This document shows, piece after piece, positions 50,501-64,000 of a stretch of 64,000 nt of DNA; the stretch's first letter is position 1; each line of letters opens with the position of its first letter. This stretch comes from Membranipora membranacea. Taxonomy: Eukaryota; Bryozoa; Gymnolaemata; Cheilostomatida; Membraniporidae. Made by a program: the position numbers and the translations under genes. The notes below the pieces were generated by a model. That model ran no database searches. It had not been told where the DNA came from and was given only the letters and a program-made list of their open reading frames with translations. The DNA is taken from contig OU612068.1 of assembly GCA_914767715.1 (NCBI GenBank), positions 3,224,001 to 3,288,000 on the forward strand, in the 5' to 3' direction.

Positions 50501-52537
50501 AAACCATCACAAGAGCCTGATCTATTTAAAATTGATGTGTTTAATTTCCAATTTTCCAGCAAGCTAAGTTGACGAGTAAGTACATAAGTTATGCTTTGAT
50601 GAGCGTACACTAGTGTGGCACCCGTCACTGTTTGGTGGCACTCATCCTTTCCACATTGGTTCCACACAGTTTACAACACTTTGGGTTGTCTTTCATTATT
50701 TGCTTCCGATATGAATTCCATCAGCATATTTCATGGGGGTCCAGGTAATCGGAGGCCTGGTACTGTTCTTGGTTTAGGTAGGTTTGAATTCTCACTATGG
50801 GAAGAGCTGATTGTGTTATTGACAGTCATGATGTTCCTATATGTTATTTTACCCCCCCCCCCCCCCAACATTGTGAAACCCACCTCTGATAAACTGTCTA
50901 TCCAAAAACTGCAATTTAAATATTCTATAAAGAAACCATACTGTTATTTAACAGGCTCTCGGGATTTCAGCTCAAGCATGGTCCTCTGTAGACTCTGTAG
51001 ATCACAAAACCGTGTACTCGCCACAAGTTTAAGTGTAAGCTTCCCTTCAATGGGGTGTTCATGACACTTTTCACAATAGTATTATTCCAAGAAAAACAAT
51101 TTGACACATTTTTGACACATTCCAGTTTAAAATTTCAATTATGCTTAATAATTTCATTTATTTCCAGTACAAACCTATACAGAAGAAAGTTACCGGAGGC
51201 GTCAGGGCGTAAAGCTAATTCCCGAGCTCCTCCGCCAGCTGCAGCTAACATCTCCTACTCAACTCGTCCACTGCTCAATGATAGAGATTCATGTATATCT
51301 GGAGTAGTAAGTACTTTTTATCTGATGTTTAGGTACTCAGTTTGAGTTCAAGAATGACATTTTTTCCAGGCGAACTCACCAGTTATCACGTGCTGCTCAT
51401 CTTGAATGATGACTCTGTATGTCCTGAGCATTAACTAAATATAAGGTGTCAATGAGTATATGAGTATGAATGTCTATATAACTATAAATAAGGTGTTTTG
51501 GAGTGTAAAAGTTAGCGTAGGTGTTAGTGAGTGGGAATGAGCGGGAAGGAAGTTTGTCCGCCTCCTGAAAATATAACCGGTCACATGTTCAACATTGCCC
51601 CTGTAAGTTAAGCTGGGAAAGAATGATTTGCCCTCGTGAAGAGCAGGACCAAGGTGATTGGTGTAGACTTTCAGATTTGCATATTTGTGGTTGTAAGCAT
51701 TGTTCGATGGGCGGTGGTCGGTAGTATTTTAAGCTGTGACTGTTGGTGTCACTGTGTCACGTGTTAACTTTAGCGTACATCATCAAGCCACAGAATATTC
51801 ATGTAAAATTAATAGTATAACCTTCAGATTTCATTATGCAAGAGGAAGTGAATCTATTAGCAGTCTTGTGACCTCTATTCATAACACACACCCACACTTA
51901 TCCTCCTACCTTGGACTTGTAATTGTGTGGGTGGTTCATAGGATTGTCATGAATAAACTCACTTAATTAATTTTATTTCATTGTGTCTCTTGTTATGTAG
52001 TATGAAATGCCAGACATGTCAGAAGATCCGGGTTACCAGGAGATCCCAGCGAGAGACAGTAAGGAATATTACTCACAGCCGCCTGAAGAAGAGAAGAAGG
52101 AGTTCAGACCACCTGTAAATCTCCCAACAACAGAGTATATGATACCTACATCAGGGGCAGACAACCATCACTACTCACCAACAGATAACCATGTGTACGA
52201 TAAGGCTGGTCCTGAGTATCTTAGTGTGAACGAACCGTATGACTACTGTACCCCTGAATCAGCACATCCTACTCTTAGCATACAGCGGGGCGCTGAGCTC
52301 CCACCCACACCCGAGTCGCCTCCTTACTATGTGGATCCTGATTTCAATATGGTTGCTTCAGCTGCTCCCACTCCGACTGATGAGGACGCATACATAGACC
52401 CAACTACGCAGCTCAGTCATAGGCCCGATGAACCGCCACCCTCCCCGCCATACTATGTCGACCCTATCCCCACTGAACAAACTAATACATCTAACGATGC
52501 CTACCATACACTAGAACCTCTCAGCAAGAAAAAGTAA
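47589..52537 (+). CDS. chitin-binding type I membrane protein with tyrosine-rich cytoplasmic tail, 5 exons
   Basis: Exons 47589-47679, 48209-48523, 49947-50064, 51168-51306 and 52001-52537 join to 399 aa. Residues 1-22 form a signal peptide. Residues about 32-92 are a chitin-binding type-2 (peritrophin-A, CBM14) domain: CAPC, DCGKYYFCKPSS, ICPASTFFDPDRQTCYD, ATCP. A Pro/Ser/Thr linker leads to one membrane helix at about 143-165 (ILAVLLGVTVVILVVTVLGI) followed by a stop-transfer RRRQRARR. The cytoplasmic part (about 230 residues) has 16 tyrosines in its last 178 residues, in contexts such as GYQEI, EYMIP, VYDKA, EYLSV, AYIDP, AYHTL and two copies of PPYYVDP, plus proline-rich stretches (PPPSPP). 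Such tails usually bind SH2, PTB or SH3 adaptors after phosphorylation. A role as a chitin-sensing or matrix-adhesion receptor is inference; I know no named family with this layout. Confidence 0.88.
49326..49359. repeat. 34-bp perfect palindrome without spacer
   Basis: ATCACAGAGTAAGGATA is followed directly by its reverse complement. It lies in the intron between exons 2 and 3 of the chitin-binding gene. Possible cruciform or remnant of an inverted duplication. Confidence 0.9.
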
Positions 52538-53852
52538 CATCATACTAGTCAGTGATACATCTTCTCAATCATTATTTTATGTCCTCTTCAATTGTTACCA
52601 CTCGTTATTTTTGTATCACAAATGGGATCACTCTTTTTGATAATATTTCTAGAAGCCTAAACTTGCCAGTATATCCTGCTTACCATAATATATTCTTTCG
52701 GACATCAAACAACTAACGAATGCCATGACGTCACGGGGATGATTTGCACAAGTTCAAATCCAACGCACAGAATGCAAATGAATAATTCGTGAAGAAATGG
52801 CGTCGAATCGTTTTATATGTAATTTCCTACGGGCGCATCCTGAAACTGTTTGATTTGTATACATTTTATGTTGTTATTCTTCAATCCATAATTATTTTAT
52901 ATGTAATTTGAAACATTTTCTTGAAATCGCAAGACATTTTTATTCACATTATTGTGCATCAGATGTTGGGTTAAAATAAGCAGTCGCTCAGTCCTAAGCA
53001 AATAATCCTGAACAAAAACATACAGTGCCAATTTTACTTTCATTTGTAAACTTTTTTTTTTATTACCTATGTTATCCTAGTCTGAGCCCCCCAGACTTTT
53101 GCCCCTCGCCCGACGGCGAGGGAAATGTTATCCATAACTTATCAAAAATAAAAATAAGAGCCATGAAGGTGTTTGTTTCTTGAAGTTTGTTTATTGCCCT
53201 TTCTTAAAAATCCATCCTGATTGCTAGGTTGAAATGAAGACAAAAGAACTCAGTTAAAAGTCACAAAGAATATGGGATCCTTGGTGAATTGGTGAATGCT
53301 CTTCATTATAATTGCATTTGCGTAGAAATAGTTTTGATTTGGAGGCTATTGACCGATAAGCCTCTCTTTATAATAAGCACTGAGGAAAACCACAGATATC
53401 GCCCTAATGCCTATTACTGTTATATTATCCGCTCATTTATCTTGCTTTGTATAACTTTCTTCTTCCATTTATTTGTTTCTAAACCACTTCAGATGAGAAA
53501 CGGCTACACTGCTGTCATCAAGCCATAATGGTACAGTACAAAGGTCTGGCATGTATGGCAAAGTGAATAAAGAAATCTGGTTTTTGAGGTTACATAAATA
53601 ATACTTTGTAATTGCTATCATTGACCTAGATCTGAGTGTCCTTAAAAAGTACATAAAAAACATTGTTGCAAGGTACAGGTGTGTTCTTTGTCTATTTTGT
53701 CTACAATAATATGGTTGATATCATTGAATCAGTGACAAAGTCATAAATTTTATGGAGATGTGAGCAAAAATTAAATAAATGAAAAATAAATAATGTAACA
53801 TTGTATGTAATCGATAAAGGAATGGAATTGGTACGACTGCACTCCTACAATC
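52538..53852. other. convergent 3' flanks of the chitin-binding and cupin genes
   Basis: A 1.3 kb gap between two converging genes. It contains a short GC hairpin CCTCGCCCGACGGCGAGG (53104-53121) and plus-strand AATAAA sequences at 53147-53152 and 53566-53571, possible ends for the chitin-binding transcript. I see no clear AATAAA on the minus strand for the cupin gene and no further coding exon. Confidence 0.4.
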
Positions 53853-54422
53853 TCATACACTTCTTTGGTGTGTAGCGTTTAAAGCCATCAGAGTTTGCTG
53901 ATATAATTGTTTTACTGGGTGATTATCTTCACATTCATAGAGAGGTATATACTCGTCTCCCAGTCCCCGTGATCTGTAATAACCGGCTGCCTTCACAAAA
54001 ATGTTATCGCCCAGAATAATTCGGTGGCACAGGCCGGCAGGTATGAGAATTGCATCACTTGACGTCAGTTCTAACCTGACCCATTGTCCATCTCTAAAGA
54101 GTACGTCTATGCAACATCCACCCTCTTTAATGTATCTGATTTCATCTGTTTGGTGAAAATGTGGTTCACTAAAGCGAGCTAACTCGGCCATGTATTCAGC
54201 GTCTTCTAGATCACCTAGCGGCCAGTTTGTGTGCACTGAGTTTGTCAGTGTGATATCCCAGCGCTCTATTACTGATGGTTGTGACAAAGTTGGATCTGAT
54301 GCTGCGCCTTCTATCACCTTCCAAACTTCAACTCCTGTGTTCATGATCACTTTATCAATGCTGACATTATTTTTCTTGATGCCCTCCTCTTGACTACTCG
54401 ATAGATAGCTGGCTGATACCAT
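53853..54422 (-). CDS. acireductone dioxygenase-like cupin, 189 aa
   Basis: A single coding exon of 189 aa. The cupin core carries the four metal ligands of acireductone dioxygenases: HFHQTDEIRYIKEG gives His88, His90 and Glu94, and PAGLCHRI gives His133. Flanking similarities (MVSASYLSS at the start, VEVWKV, ERWDITLTNS, QWVRLELTSSDAILIPAG) also fit the ARD family, which acts in methionine salvage on an Fe or Ni centre. The sequence is divergent from animal ADI1, so the substrate could differ. I start at 54422 because homology begins there and the context is good (AAATCATGG). The frame is open up to 54509, but a splice acceptor (CTTCTTCACAG) puts the exon start near 54466, so an upstream non-coding exon is likely and this is not obviously a processed copy. 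Confidence 0.8.
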   Translation of the reverse strand: MVSASYLSSSQEEGIKKNNVSIDKVIMNTGVEVWKVIEGAASDPTLSQPSVIERWDITLTNSVHTNWPLGDLEDAEYMAELARFSEPHFHQTDEIRYIKEGGCCIDVLFRDGQWVRLELTSSDAILIPAGLCHRIILGDNIFVKAAGYYRSRGLGDEYIPLYECEDNHPVKQLYQQTLMALNATHQRSV

Positions 54423-56071
54423 GATTTGCTCCTTCAGAGTACGTTCGTACAATGGTAACTGGTTACCTGTGAAGAAGTGTAATTCCTTTATATACAACAG
54501 CAGGATCAATATTTATTATCACAATGTCACGAATAACAGAAATTGAGGAAAAACTATGAAGTTTTGGATTCCAAGAAACCATGTCAACAGTGTACCAATG
54601 CGTATATGATGAGACCAATCAGCGTAGGGCAGTGACCCTTTATATAAATAAACAGCTTTAGTACTATAATTGGACTCTTGTAAGAACTGTAAACAGCGGA
54701 ATGAGTCAAAAACGCAATAAATTAATAGAGCCGTAGTAGACAGAAGCCGGTCAACAGGATAAAAATAAATGCATGACATGGACTAAAAATTAGCAATTCA
54801 GCTTAAAATAACCATGTTTACAACAGATTATGTTTTCATTGCAGAATTTACACGCTGTTGTGGTGCCTCTAGAGTCTAGTACCAAGGCGAGTCAGCAGTT
54901 ACGGCCAATTGCCTTAAAATCTTGATGCAATAAGCACAAAAACCATGTTCTATATGGGTTTATTTTTTCAGAAGAATTCTTTGGCTATTTATTGCGTATG
55001 GATTATCCAGTATTATTGGAAGAATGATCTTACCTTGCTGATGATTTTTTGTTGAGATTATAGCTATGCCAAGCACTGTAGAGATGTTGTTACAATGTGG
55101 TACTTCTATCGATGAATGTGTAACTTCTTTTCAGTAAGGAAGGATCAAGAATGGCCTGCTGGTGATGCAAGTGCTCTTTACAAAGTGTGCACACCTCTAT
55201 GGTGAAACTTGATTTATATGCAAACTTAAATTGATATTTAATTGGGTAGCCTTGGTTGGCTTGTAAAAAATATGGGAAACTAACACATAACACAATAACG
55301 TTATAATACAGATCCTGCTCATCTGAGGATCTGTATTATTGTGTTATTGTTTACTGGTGATGATCGAGATAATCCTGAATAAATACATGATTTGCTTGCC
55401 TTCTTGGTAAAACTGTGACTTTGCTTTCCTCTAATATGCATCAGCAAAAATCAGAGACGGCACTTTCTACAAAATCATCCTGGCAAATCTGAAACAAGCA
55501 GACATATTGCAGCCACGAATGACGATGGCATGGGAACATCAAACTTCCCGTTATATATCTTATTCTATAGACTGTTGAATTTCTTACATTTTCTGCCAGT
55601 AAATTGGCTACCTATAGAACTGAGGAGTGATTGGCCTTGTCAAATTCTCCAATATAGCCTCGAATCTTCAGGAGATCAATAAACTAATATAAATATGGTT
55701 TGCGAACCACTGAAATCACTGTGTAGTGTTTCTATATTTTAAAATCAAATCGCATAGGTCAATCAAAAAATCACAGCATTTGTTCTGGTATATCGATATG
55801 TAGTAGGTTGAATAAGTTAAGTTGTAAGTTATTCTTTTGGTTATGTACATAAAAAATCGAAGAAATCAACAGTGGTAATTTGTTTGGCTCGGATTGAGAA
55901 TGTTCCCATCACATAAATATCATAATTTAGGATAAATCAAATAGATTGTAAAAAGAAAACAGGTATCTTCACACTCTTGTCCCCAGATCTATCTCACAGA
56001 GTCAGGCACTTTGGATGCATTGAGCCGAAGACAAGGATACTATGGCATAGGTTAGTACATGAGGTATTGAT
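54423..56071. other. intergenic between the cupin and ZMYND10 genes
   Basis: Contains the presumed upstream exon and promoter of the cupin gene, an imperfect hairpin at 55289-55349 (arms ending ATACAGATCCT, loop of about 9 bases) and the ZMYND10 3' flank. No other coding exon was found; minus-strand frames at 54519 and 55090 are not recognisable. Confidence 0.4.
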
Positions 56072-63535
<7,464 letters not shown>

Positions 63536-64000
63536 CTTGTCACCGAAGGAGGTGCTCTTGTCAAAGAAACTAGTTCTGGTCAATACACATATTTCTAGAT
63601 AATAATATTTTTTTATTCTGGAAATTACCAATGAAAACAACTGCGGGCTAGTATTTCACCAAAAAAGATTTACCTTAATATATGATTTATTTCTTTTCTG
63701 GTCTTATAATAAAAAGATTGGGTAGGTAAAAATTACTTCCAAATTTTAGATTAAGGTTTTAAAACCTTCCACATGATAAAGAGCAAAAAAACATAGTTTT
63801 AGGACAAAGCTTCAAAATATTTATGTGTACAATCCGGGCTTTTTTCCTAAGCTTGAATAGAAGACGTTGGAAGACTATACATCTGCTGCTATACTGTAGT
63901 ATTATATAGGATACTGTGGCAATAGCAGTCAATACTAGCATCATATAAACACTATTGTTGCCTCATACCTACATACTACTGTATAACAATCAAAGGAAAA
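63536..64000. other. ZMYND10 upstream region
   Basis: AT-rich DNA upstream of the ZMYND10 start codon, running to the window edge. It should include the 5' untranslated region and part of the promoter. I cannot identify a motif with confidence. Confidence 0.35.

Noticed and set aside
50615-51064. A 149-codon plus-strand frame within the chitin-binding gene.
   Set aside because: It includes a homopolymer C run, has no domain signature, and sits within an intron with good borders on both sides.

Overview
This window is nuclear DNA from an animal, most likely an aquatic invertebrate. The genes are split by GT-AG introns, intergenic and intronic DNA is AT-rich and full of short inverted-repeat and tandem-repeat elements, and the protein families are metazoan (alpha-arrestin, ABCA transporter, ECI2, WDR4, ZMYND10). 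ZMYND10 implies motile cilia. A chitin-binding membrane protein fits many invertebrates, but nothing here fixes the phylum. Splicing was worked out by eye: I joined exons only where donor and acceptor phases agree. Six models keep one open frame from ATG to stop.

Layout: (1) 1029-7143, minus: 8-exon alpha-arrestin, about 409 aa. (2) 7144-14735: a 7.6 kb stretch with repeats and no convincing gene. (3) 14736-37486, minus: a 37-exon full-length ABCA3-like lipid transporter (about 1,894 aa in the shortest tail form). One intron holds a 2.7 kb, 65-bp minisatellite and a TA-flanked foldback element. Its last-but-one exon ends in an in-frame 21-bp repeat in which every unit carries a potential 5' splice site. 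(4) 38041-41933, minus: a 9-exon enoyl-CoA delta isomerase 2 with an acyl-CoA-binding domain and a mitochondrial-type N-terminus. (5) 43896-45634, plus: a 3-exon WDR4 (tRNA m7G46 methyltransferase partner). (6) 47589-52537, plus: a 5-exon type I membrane protein with one chitin-binding type-2 domain outside and a 16-tyrosine, proline-rich tail inside. This is the most novel gene here. (7) 53853-54422, minus: a divergent acireductone-dioxygenase-like cupin in one coding exon. (8) 56072-63535, minus: an 11-exon ZMYND10 (dynein-arm assembly) with a lysine-rich tail.

The genes do not form a pathway; they are ordinary neighbours. ECI2 (fatty-acid oxidation) and the ABCA transporter (lipid export) are adjacent on one strand, which I treat as chance. 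ECI2 and WDR4 are divergent, with about 2 kb between their start codons. The most interesting signals are the splice-donor array in the ABCA tail, the tyrosine-tailed chitin-binding receptor, a second GTAAGA-containing tandem repeat in a ZMYND10 intron, and several clean foldback elements.
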